Shown here: in pieces, positions 27,979-34,933 of the stretch
Layout of the letters: each line of letters begins with the position of its first letter
How positions within the stretch are numbered: position 1 is the first letter of the stretch
NCBI RefSeq assembly: GCF_030388245.1
Contig: NZ_CP098360.1
Location: forward strand, 1,076,501-1,140,500
DNA length: 64,000 nt
Origin: Paracoccus sp. TOH
GTDB taxonomy: Bacteria; Pseudomonadota; Alphaproteobacteria; Rhodobacterales; Rhodobacteraceae
Direction of reading: 5' to 3'
Position numbers and translations under genes: made by a program
The notes under the pieces: generated by a model
What the model was told of the DNA's origin: nothing
The model's database searches: none
The model's input: only the letters and a program-made list of their open reading frames with translations

Positions 27979-28048
27979 CGTGGCCGGCCCCTCGGGCAAC
28001 GGGTTTGCCCGGCGGCGCTGCCCGGGGGCTCCGCCCCGGTCGTCGCTG

Positions 28049-28071
28049 AAAAAGGTCCGCCGAACCTTTTT
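28049..28071. terminator. second, bidirectional terminator-like hairpin
   Basis: AAAAAGGT (28049-28056) and ACCTTTTT (28064-28071) form a perfect stem with A-run and T-run, usable in both directions. It is part of the composite intergenic repeat that ends with the core at 28089. Confidence 0.7.
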
Positions 28072-28088
28072 CGCTCCTCGCCCCCCCG

Positions 28089-28109
28089 GGGTATTTGGGA
28101 AACGGTGAA
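28089..28109 (+). repeat. dispersed intergenic repeat, copy 2
   Basis: Core GGGTATTTGGGAAACGGTGAA, identical to copy 1. Upstream it has the full architecture: a G-rich hairpin (GGGGCTCCGCCCC near 28025-28037), the A/T-flanked hairpin at 28049-28071, then CCCCCCC and the core. Confidence 0.75.
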
Positions 28110-28156
28110 CAGGGCCGGGCGGGAACCGCGGCCGCGGCTTGCGGGTTCTGCCGCCG

Positions 28157-29575
28157 ATGACCCTGGACCCGCCGCCCGACCGTTATCCCGCCCGCGTGCC
28201 CCTGCATCGCCAGCCGATGGGGGTGATCGCCAGCGCCATGACCGCGCGGCGCAACGTGCTGGAGCTGATCCCCGAGATCGCCATCCGCCAGCCCATGGTC
28301 TCGGGCAAGACCGGCAAGCGCTGGCACATGGTCCTGGACCCCGAGGCGCTGCGCCGGGTGCTCAAGGACCGGGTCGAGGACTATCCGAAATCGCTGGTCA
28401 CCCGGCTGATCCTGCAGCCCGCCATCGGCAATTCCATGTTCGTGGCCGAGGGCGCGCATTGGCGCTGGCAGCGCCTGGCCGCCGCGCCGGCCTTCGCCCA
28501 GCGCCATGTCGAGGCGCTGGCCCCGGTGATGACCGCCGCCGCCGAGGCCAGCGCCCGGCGCCTGGCGGCGGCGCAGGGCCCGGTCGATGTCTTTGCCGAG
28601 ACCGTGGCCGCGACCTTCGAGGTGATCTCGGACGTGACCTTTTCCGGCGACGAGGGTTTCGACCGCGACGCGGTGCATCAGGCCATCGACGCCTATATCG
28701 CCGGCGCCGCCCGCATCTCGGTCCTGGACATCCTGGGCCTGCCGGGCTGGATACCGCGGCCGGGGCGGCTGGTTTCCGGCGGCGACCTGCGGCGGATGAA
28801 GCGCGTCGCCGACGCGGCGATCCGCGCCCGGGCGCGCTCGGGCCCGCGCTCGGTTCCGGATCTTCTGGACCTGCTGCGCGCCGGCGAGGACCTCGAGACG
28901 CATCGCCGCATGTCCCCGGCCGAGCTGCGCGACAACCTGCTGACCTTCATCGTCGCCGGGCACGAGACCACGGCGCTGACGCTGGCCTGGGCGCTTTACC
29001 TGCTGGCCTTCGACCCCCAGGTGCAGGACCGCGCCGCGACCGAGGCCAGGTCCGCGCTGGCCGGCCGCGCCGCCACCGCCGCCGACCTGCCGCGCCTGGC
29101 CTATATCCGCCAGGTGGTCGAGGAGGCGCTGCGGCTTTATCCGCCCGCCGCCTTCCTGTCGCGCACCGCCCGCATCCACGACAGCCTGGGCGGGCGCGAG
29201 GTGCGGCCGGGCGACACCATCATGCTGCCGATCTATGCGCTGCACCGCCACCGGCTGCTCTGGGACGATCCCGACCGCTTCGACCCCGGGCGTTTCGCCG
29301 CCGGCGTGACCCGCGACCGCTTCGCCTTCCTGCCCTTCGGGGCCGGGCCGCGGATCTGCATCGGCGCCAGTTTCGCGATGCAAGAGGCGGTGATCATCCT
29401 TGCCACGCTGGTCGCGCGCTTCCGCTTTGCCCTGACCGCGCGCCAGCCGCAGCCGCGCATGATCCTGACCCTGCGCCCGCATGGCGGGGTCTGGCTGCAG
29501 GTCGCGCCGCGGCAGGCGGGTTGCGATGCTCACGCATCCGTTACACAATCCCCCGGCGAACGGGGGACACCATGA
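28157..29575 (+). CDS. cytochrome P450
   Basis: A soluble heme monooxygenase of about 472 residues. The I-helix AGHETTA (267-273), the K-helix ExxR pair (EEALR, 322-326), and the heme loop FGAGPRICIG with ligand Cys401 are all present. No membrane anchor or fused reductase is seen, so it depends on separate ferredoxin/reductase partners not encoded nearby. Substrate is unknown; its loose linkage to an amino-acid symporter gives no strong hint. No good ribosome-binding site precedes ATG 28157, and a TTG 18 bases upstream is possible. Its stop overlaps the next ATG (ATGA). Confidence 0.92.
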   Translation: MTLDPPPDRYPARVPLHRQPMGVIASAMTARRNVLELIPEIAIRQPMVSGKTGKRWHMVLDPEALRRVLKDRVEDYPKSLVTRLILQPAIGNSMFVAEGAHWRWQRLAAAPAFAQRHVEALAPVMTAAAEASARRLAAAQGPVDVFAETVAATFEVISDVTFSGDEGFDRDAVHQAIDAYIAGAARISVLDILGLPGWIPRPGRLVSGGDLRRMKRVADAAIRARARSGPRSVPDLLDLLRAGEDLETHRRMSPAELRDNLLTFIVAGHETTALTLAWALYLLAFDPQVQDRAATEARSALAGRAATAADLPRLAYIRQVVEEALRLYPPAAFLSRTARIHDSLGGREVRPGDTIMLPIYALHRHRLLWDDPDRFDPGRFAAGVTRDRFAFLPFGAGPRICIGASFAMQEAVIILATLVARFRFALTARQPQPRMILTLRPHGGVWLQVAPRQAGCDAHASVTQSPGERGTP

Positions 29576-30981
29576 CCGGCATCATCGACTTCCTGAACAC
29601 GATCTTCTGGGGCTATGTCCTGATCTATGGCCTGCTGGCGGTGGGGATCTTCTTCACCATCCGGCTGGGCTTCCTCCAGATCCGGCATTTCGGCGAGATG
29701 TTCCGCTGCGTGCTGGGGTCGGGTGCGACCGACAAGGACGGCATCTCGCCCTTCCAGGCGCTGACCGTCAGCCTGGCCAGCCGGGTCGGCACCGGCAATA
29801 TCGCCGGGGTGGCGGTGGCGATCACGCTGGGCGGGCCGGGCGCGGTGTTCTGGATGTGGATGGTGGCGCTGGTCGGCATGGCCACCGCCTATGCTGAATC
29901 GACCCTGGCCCAGCTTTACAAGGAGCACGGGCCGAACGGCATGTATCGCGGCGGCCCGGCCTTCTATATCAAGAAGGCGCTGGGGCAGGGCTGGCTGGCG
30001 GTGATCTTCGCCGTGGCGCTGATCATCGCCTTCGGGCTGATCTTCAACGCCGTGCAGGCCAATTCCATCGCCGAGGCGGTCCAGGGCGCCTTCGGCATCG
30101 ACAAATCCGTGGTCGGCATCGCCGTCGCGGCGCTGACCGGGATCATCATCTTCGGCGGCATCCCGCAGATCGCCCGGGTGGCGGAATATGTCGTGCCCTT
30201 CATGGCCGGCGCCTATCTGCTGGCGGCGGCCTGGGTGCTGGTCGCCAATGTCGCCCTGGTGCCGGGGGTGATCGGCCAGATCATCGGCTCGGCCTTCGGC
30301 CTGCAGGAGGCGGCGGGCGGCGCCGCCGGCGGCATCGCCGCCGCCATGCTGAACGGCGTCAAGCGCGGGCTGTTCTCGAACGAGGCCGGCATGGGCTCGG
30401 CCCCGAACATCGCCGCCGTCGCCGTGCCCGAGCCGCATCACCCCTCCAGCCAGGGCTTCGTGCAGGCGCTGGGGGTGTTCATCGACACCATCCTGGTCTG
30501 CACCGCCACCGCGATCATGATCCTGCTGTCGGGCGCCCTGCCTTCGGCCGAGCTGACCGGCGTCGCCCTGACCCAGGCGGCGCTGGGCGAGCATTTCGGC
30601 AGCTTCGGGCATTATTTCGTCGCCGTCGCCATCTTCTTCTTCGCCTTCACCTCGATCATCGGCAATTATGCCTATGCCGAGAACGCCATCGTCTTCCTGG
30701 GCCATGGCAGCCCGGTGCCGGTGCTGGCGCTGCGCGTCGCGGTCATGGCCATGGTGATCTGGGGGGCGATCCAGACCGTGCAGACGGTCTTCGACTTTGC
30801 CGATGCCTCGATGGGGCTGATGGCGACGATCAACCTGATCGCCATCGTGGCGCTTTCCGGCACCATCGCCTATGTGACGCGGGACTATCTGCGCCAGCGC
30901 GCCGAGGGGCTGACCCCGACCTTCCGCCTGGCCGACCATCCCGCGGTGGCGCCCGGCGCCAGCGCCTCGATCTGGAAATAG
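29572..30981 (+). CDS. alanine/glycine:cation symporter (AGCS) family protein
   Basis: A sodium- or proton-coupled amino-acid importer in the inner membrane, 469 residues with about ten or eleven hydrophobic segments. The family signature is seen as SLASRVGTGNIAGVAVAITLGGPGAVFWMW (in parts), the GPAFYIKKALG segment and FSNEAGMGSAPNIAA. Family members carry alanine, glycine or related small amino acids. GGGGGACACC precedes the ATG, which overlaps the P450 stop by four bases, so the two are translationally coupled. The ArsC-like gene follows after three bases. Confidence 0.93.
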   Translation: MTGIIDFLNTIFWGYVLIYGLLAVGIFFTIRLGFLQIRHFGEMFRCVLGSGATDKDGISPFQALTVSLASRVGTGNIAGVAVAITLGGPGAVFWMWMVALVGMATAYAESTLAQLYKEHGPNGMYRGGPAFYIKKALGQGWLAVIFAVALIIAFGLIFNAVQANSIAEAVQGAFGIDKSVVGIAVAALTGIIIFGGIPQIARVAEYVVPFMAGAYLLAAAWVLVANVALVPGVIGQIIGSAFGLQEAAGGAAGGIAAAMLNGVKRGLFSNEAGMGSAPNIAAVAVPEPHHPSSQGFVQALGVFIDTILVCTATAIMILLSGALPSAELTGVALTQAALGEHFGSFGHYFVAVAIFFFAFTSIIGNYAYAENAIVFLGHGSPVPVLALRVAVMAMVIWGAIQTVQTVFDFADASMGLMATINLIAIVALSGTIAYVTRDYLRQRAEGLTPTFRLADHPAVAPGASASIWK

Positions 30982-30984
30982 GAC

Positions 30985-31329
30985 ATGATCACCATCTATC
31001 ACAAGCCGACCTGCTCAACCTCGCGCAATGTGCTGCAGATGATCCGCGATGCCGGGCACGAGCCCGAGATCGTCGATTACGCCCGCGACGGCTGGACCCG
31101 CGGCCAGCTTCTGGGCCTGTTCGCCGCCGCCGACGTGACCCCGCGCCAGGCCCTGCGCGTCAAGGGCACCGATGCCGAGGCGCGCGGCCTGCCGGATGCC
31201 AGCGACGAGGACATTCTGGCCGCCATGGTCGAAAACCCGCTGCTGGTCGAGCGGCCCTTCGTCTGCGGCCCCGGCGGCGTGCGCCTGTGCCGCCCGGCCG
31301 AGCGGGTGGCCGAGACCTTCGCCCGCTAA
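30985..31329 (+). CDS. ArsC-family (glutaredoxin-type) reductase-like protein
   Basis: A 114-residue thioredoxin-fold protein with the HX3CX3R arsenate reductase signature: His6, Cys10 and Arg14 in YHKPTCSTSRN. The cis-Pro region VENPLLVERPFV and the end of the fold are present. True ArsC enzymes reduce arsenate with glutaredoxin, but this short subgroup (YfgD-like) includes proteins with no proven arsenate activity, and no ars genes are nearby. It is the last gene of the P450-symporter-ArsC unit and is followed by a terminator that overlaps its stop. Confidence 0.88.
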   Translation: MITIYHKPTCSTSRNVLQMIRDAGHEPEIVDYARDGWTRGQLLGLFAAADVTPRQALRVKGTDAEARGLPDASDEDILAAMVENPLLVERPFVCGPGGVRLCRPAERVAETFAR

Positions 31330-31347
31330 GCCCTCCCCCGGGCTTTT
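31328..31347 (+). terminator. intrinsic terminator of the P450-AGCS-arsC unit
   Basis: AAGCCC (31328-31333) pairs with GGGCTT (31340-31345), loop TCCCCC, followed by TT and CCC. It begins within the TAA stop codon. Confidence 0.6.
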
Positions 31348-31399
31348 CCCTGCGGCCTGCGCGTGCTAATCGGCCCGCGAACCGCAAGGAAACCTGCCC

Positions 31400-32491
31400 A
31401 TGTCCGACCAGTCCGACCTGACCGCCCTTCGCCAGTCCTATCTCGACCGCATCGCGACCGCCGCCGACGGCGAGGCGCTGGAACAGGTGCGGCTTGCCGC
31501 CCTGGGCAAGAAGGGCGAGATCAGCGGCATGATGAAGGAACTGGGCCGGATGACGCCCGAGCAGCGCCAGACCACCGGCGCGGCGCTCAACCGCCTCAAG
31601 GACGAGATCGACGCCGCCCTGCGCGCCCGCAAGCAGGGGCTCGAGGACGCGGCGCTGGACGCGCGGCTGAAGCAGGAATGGCTGGACGTGACCCTGCCCG
31701 GCCGGGCGCGGCCGCAGGGCAGCATCCACCCGATCAGCCAGGTGACCGAGGAAGTCACCGCCATCTTCGCCGATATGGGCTTCCGCGTCGCCGAGGGGCC
31801 GCAGATCGAAAGCGACTGGTTCAATTTCGACGCGCTGAACATCCCGCCCGAGCATCCCGCCCGGCAGGAGCACGACACCTTCTTCATGGCCCGCGCGGCG
31901 GACGACCCGCGCCCGCCGCATGTGCTGCGCACCCATACCTCGCCGGTGCAGATCCGCGCCATGCAGGCGACGGGCGCACCGATCCGGGTGATCTGCCCGG
32001 GCCGGGTCTATCGCATGGACATGGACCAGACCCATACGCCGATGTTCCACCAGGTCGAGGGGCTGGCGCTGGGCAAGGGCATCTCGATGGCGAACCTGAA
32101 ATGGACGCTCGAGGAGTTCTGCCGCGCCTTCTTCGAGGTGGACGAGGTCGAGCTGCGCTTCCGCGCCAGCCATTTCCCCTTCACCGAGCCCTCGGCCGAG
32201 GTCGATATCCGCTGCTCGTGGGAGGGCGGCAAGCTGACCATCGGCCAGGGCGAAAGCTGGCTCGAGATCCTCGGCTCGGGCATGGTGCATCCCAAGGTGC
32301 TGGCGGCGGGCGGCATCGACCCGGAGCAGTGGCAGGGCTTCGCCTTCGGCATGGGCATCGACCGCATCGCCATGCTGAAATACGGCATCCCCGATCTGCG
32401 GGCGTTCTTCGAAAGCGACCTGCGCTGGCTGCGGCATTACGGCTTCGCGGCAGGGGATGTGCCCAGCGTGGCGGGCGGGCTGTCGCGATAG
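31400..32491 (+). CDS. pheS: phenylalanyl-tRNA synthetase alpha subunit
   Basis: Catalytic subunit of the alpha2-beta2 PheRS, 363 residues. The N-terminal coiled coil (about 1-90) is followed by the class II core: motif 2 region [20 protein letters not shown], the aminoacylation loop region [13 protein letters not shown], and motif 3 [25 protein letters not shown] is also typical. AAGGAAACC precedes the ATG. pheT lies 2.4 kb downstream rather than adjacent, with four unrelated genes in between on both strands, so the two subunits are not in one operon here. Confidence 0.97.
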   Translation: MSDQSDLTALRQSYLDRIATAADGEALEQVRLAALGKKGEISGMMKELGRMTPEQRQTTGAALNRLKDEIDAALRARKQGLEDAALDARLKQEWLDVTLPGRARPQGSIHPISQVTEEVTAIFADMGFRVAEGPQIESDWFNFDALNIPPEHPARQEHDTFFMARAADDPRPPHVLRTHTSPVQIRAMQATGAPIRVICPGRVYRMDMDQTHTPMFHQVEGLALGKGISMANLKWTLEEFCRAFFEVDEVELRFRASHFPFTEPSAEVDIRCSWEGGKLTIGQGESWLEILGSGMVHPKVLAAGGIDPEQWQGFAFGMGIDRIAMLKYGIPDLRAFFESDLRWLRHYGFAAGDVPSVAGGLSR

Positions 32492-32585
32492 GCTGCGGAG
32501 AATTCTTCAAGTTTGAGGCGTTAACTTGAACGGTTGGCGCCTCCGTGCTGCGATCAGCGAACCTTGACTGGTTCGCAGGTGCATC

Positions 32586-33185
32586 ATGAAACGGCGCGGC
32601 AGCATCATCCCCGCCCTGGCAGTTTTCTCGCTGCTCTCAGCTTCGCAGGCCCTTGCCTGGCAATTCGAGAATATCACCGGGTCCGGTGCCGGTACGATCA
32701 AGGCTTGCGCCGCGACCCATGAATTCCGCAATGCCTGGATCACCTTGCGGGTCTATGGTGACGAGCTGGACATCGTTTATCATCATGAGGACTTCGCCTT
32801 TCCCTGGGGCCAGTTGCTGGGTCCGGTCCTGATCAATGTCGATGGCGTTGCGTTTCTCGGTGTGGCGGGGTCGAACAGCCGGCGGGCCGACGATCTCCTT
32901 CCCACCGCATCGACCATGATGATCTCGCCCAAGCCCGAGGAATATGGCGCCTTGTTCAGCAGCATGAAAAACGGCCGCGAAATGCGCGTCATCTTTCCCA
33001 ACGGCGATGTTTATCCGGTGCCGTTGCAAGGAAGCGCCAAGGCGCTGGAGATGGTTTCCGAATGCTGGCGCATCAAGGAGACGGGTCCGAACGGCCGCAA
33101 CCCTTTCGCAACGCCGGCGCCGAGCAATCCTTTCGAACGACCGGCCGAGCAGCCCGCCAGCAATCCGTTCGAGCAGCCCGCCTGA
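32586..33185 (+). CDS. secreted protein with C-terminal NPF repeats
   Basis: A 199-residue exported protein of unknown function. The signal peptide (1-24, PALAVFSLLSASQALA) is clear. The mature domain (25-160) is mostly beta by pattern and contains two Cys (KACAATHE and SECWRIKE) that could pair. The tail is Pro-rich with three Asn-Pro-Phe motifs (NPFATPAPSNPFERP...NPFEQPA). Codon use is visibly less GC-biased than its neighbours (several AT-ending codons), which together with its place between pheS and pheT suggests later acquisition. Its role is unknown. Confidence 0.75.
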   Translation: MKRRGSIIPALAVFSLLSASQALAWQFENITGSGAGTIKACAATHEFRNAWITLRVYGDELDIVYHHEDFAFPWGQLLGPVLINVDGVAFLGVAGSNSRRADDLLPTASTMMISPKPEEYGALFSSMKNGREMRVIFPNGDVYPVPLQGSAKALEMVSECWRIKETGPNGRNPFATPAPSNPFERPAEQPASNPFEQPA

Positions 33186-33230
33186 CAGCGCGTCCCAACC
33201 CGCTCGGCCGTCGGCACGACGGACTTTCCC

Positions 33231-33271
33231 GCCCGCCCACCAGGCGGGGCTTTGCCCCGTCTCGGGCGGGC
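33231..33271 (+). terminator. branched GC-rich hairpin in a 314-base gap
   Basis: The gap 33186-33499 has no supported gene. It contains GCCCGCCC (33231-33238) pairing with GGGCGGGC (33264-33271), enclosing a second hairpin GGGGC TTT GCCCC (33246-33258). This may end the NPF-repeat gene. A 15-base dyad ACATGCCGGGCATGT lies further on (33395-33409), with no assignable function. Confidence 0.4.
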
Positions 33272-33499
33272 GCTGCCCTTGATCCGGCAGCGGCACGGTC
33301 GCGCCGGGCGGCATCGCAGCCGGCACCATCGCCCGACGCAACGCCGGCCCTGCGTCCCGAAAAGCCCGGTCGTTGTCCCGGTCCGGGCGGGTCACATGCC
33401 GGGCATGTCGCGCCGCATCCGGTCCATGCGCGACAGGGAAGCCTTCCGGCGGCGATGCGCCCGCCGATCCGCGGCAGCGGCAGGCCATTGCCGTGCCGG

Positions 33500-33724
33500 T
33501 CACCACCACCGCCACGCCGCATAAACCCACAGCCCCATCATCACCGTGGCGCCGCCCATCACCAGCACCCAGGGCTCGCCCGCGATCAGGCTCATCGCCA
33601 GCAGCACGCCCCACAGCGCCACGATCATCAGCCGCCCCTGCGGCGATTCGCGCGCCAGGTGCCACAGCCACTGCGCCGTCCCGCAGATCGCCGCCACGCC
33701 CAGCACAACCAGAACCGTCTTCAC
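33500..33724 (-). CDS. small two-pass membrane protein
   Basis: A 74-residue hydrophobic protein with a first segment at about 2-22 and two closely spaced segments at about 32-68 (LMIVALWGVLLAMSLIAG, VLVMGGATVMMGLWVYAAW), ending in WRWW. The start is GTG 33724, with GGAGG six bases upstream, which strongly supports real translation. It is divergent from the 33891 gene. No family is recognised. Confidence 0.65.
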   Translation of the reverse strand: MKTVLVVLGVAAICGTAQWLWHLARESPQGRLMIVALWGVLLAMSLIAGEPWVLVMGGATVMMGLWVYAAWRWW

Positions 33725-33890
33725 TGCGCCCTCCGTTCCCGCCTTGCCTGCAACCTGCGCCGGCCGGCCCCCGGCCGCAAGCCGCCGCCCGCGCCGCCGC
33801 CCACGTCCCTGTCAGATGACAGCCCCGCCGCGCGCCGCTATCTTGCGCCCGACCGCGAGTCTTCCGTCACGCCAGCAACAAAGGGCCAGC

Positions 33891-34373
33891 ATGTCGAACC
33901 CCACCACGCTCACCGCCTATGCCACGGCCTTCATGGCCTCGATCAGCCTGTTCGGCCTCGTCGATGCCGGGCGGGTGACCGAAGGGGCGCCCGTCGCCTC
34001 GGCCATCACCCAGGCCTATCTGCTGCCGGTGCTGGGCATCGCCGCGGCGACCTTCCTGGCGGTGACGGTGATGACGCTTTCGCGCGGCTACCTGACCCGC
34101 CCGCATCGCTGGAACGACGAACGGACCGAGCGCGCCGTGCTCGAGGTCGGGCTGGCCGCCGCCTGCTATTTCGGGGTGCTGGCGCTGCTCGGCTATGTCC
34201 TGGCGCTGATGGCGCCGGGCTGGATCAGCGGCGCCGCGCCGGGGCTGGCGCGGCACTGGCCCTGGTTCCTTGCCGCGCCCTGCCTGGGCTTCGGCATCCT
34301 CGGCCACCGGCACAAGCCGGCCTGGCTGGCGGCGGCGGCGGTGTTCGTCACCCTGGGCCTGTTCACCGGCTGA
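33891..34373 (+). CDS. hypothetical membrane protein, four to five segments
   Basis: A 160-residue membrane protein. Hydrophobic stretches are seen at about 8-25, 42-62, 85-108, 123-140 and 143-158. The loop between the second and third carries RGYLTRPHRWNDERTERAV, probably cytoplasmic by its charge. GGGCCAGC is a weak upstream site. It converges on the TM2-domain gene with only four bases between stops. No family is recognised and no partner is obvious. Confidence 0.65.
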   Translation: MSNPTTLTAYATAFMASISLFGLVDAGRVTEGAPVASAITQAYLLPVLGIAAATFLAVTVMTLSRGYLTRPHRWNDERTERAVLEVGLAAACYFGVLALLGYVLALMAPGWISGAAPGLARHWPWFLAAPCLGFGILGHRHKPAWLAAAAVFVTLGLFTG

Positions 34374-34377
34374 CGGC

Positions 34378-34689
34378 TCAGCGCAGGCCCGAACCCAGCC
34401 GCCGGCGCATCTCGTCCTTGTCGTCCTGGATCATGCCGGGGATCAGGAACAGGTCGACCAGCGCCCACAGGCAGACCAGCCCGACCAGCGGCCAGCCGAT
34501 CAGGATCGGCGCCGTCAGCCAGCCCAGGCCCCACAGCGCCAGCATGACAAGGCCGCTGGCCCAGCGGCCCAGATACATGCGATGCGCGCCGAAGCCCCAA
34601 AGCAGGATCGCCAGCAGATAGGCGACCAGCGGCGATTTCGCGTCATTCGCGACCCTCTGTTCGATCAGCAGTTCCCGTTGCGTGTCCAT
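34378..34689 (-). CDS. TM2 domain-containing membrane protein
   Basis: A 103-residue protein with a TM2 domain: a short N-terminal cytoplasmic part (MDTQRELLIEQRVAND), then two transmembrane helices joined by a tight turn. The family motif is seen as LLWGFGAHRMYLGRW, followed by LWGLGWLTAPILIGWPLVGL and the acidic position in WALVDLFLIPGMI. TM2 proteins are widespread in bacteria without a fixed function. GGGAGCC precedes ATG 34689. It lies between pheS and pheT on the opposite strand. Confidence 0.85.
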   Translation of the reverse strand: MDTQRELLIEQRVANDAKSPLVAYLLAILLWGFGAHRMYLGRWASGLVMLALWGLGWLTAPILIGWPLVGLVCLWALVDLFLIPGMIQDDKDEMRRRLGSGLR

Positions 34690-34764
34690 TGGCTCCCATG
34701 CCCATGTTAATCTCATTCACATATAGGGCGGCGCCCGGCCCCGACAAGGTCCGCTGTCCGGCCG

Positions 34765-34819
34765 CCGGTGCATGGCCGGTGCATGGCCGGTGTACGCGCG
34801 GTGTACGCCGGTCACGCGC
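34765..34819 (+). repeat. phased 11-bp direct repeats upstream of pheT
   Basis: Five consecutive 11-base units: CCGGTGCATGG twice, CCGGTGTACGC, GCGGTGTACGC and a decayed CGGTCACGCGC. The TGYAY pentamers begin at 34769, 34780, 34791 and 34802, exactly one helical turn apart. A weak hairpin (CCGGCA/TGCTGG near 34826-34839) follows. A related array, in inverted orientation, lies behind pheT. The 11-base period rules out a coding repeat. Confidence 0.75.
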
Positions 34820-34933
34820 CAATCCCCGGCAAATGCTGGAAAACCGGCGACTGGCGGGCAGGGGCGGTGCACGACCCTACCAATCCGCTGCGCCATGCGC
34901 TAAGGGACGCCCAAACCGACGGAGCCCTCGCCC

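Noticed and set aside
27886..30981. One 1031-codon frame spanning the P450 and symporter region
   Set aside because: Only the last 469 codons are the AGCS symporter; the first part is an out-of-frame reading of the P450 gene. The P450 heme motif lies in a different frame and the genes overlap by ATGA.
34765..34819. Phased repeats considered as a CRISPR array or plasmid-type replication iterons
   Set aside because: Units are 11 bases with no spacers, so not CRISPR. No rep gene, DnaA boxes or AT-rich region is nearby, so an origin is not supported.
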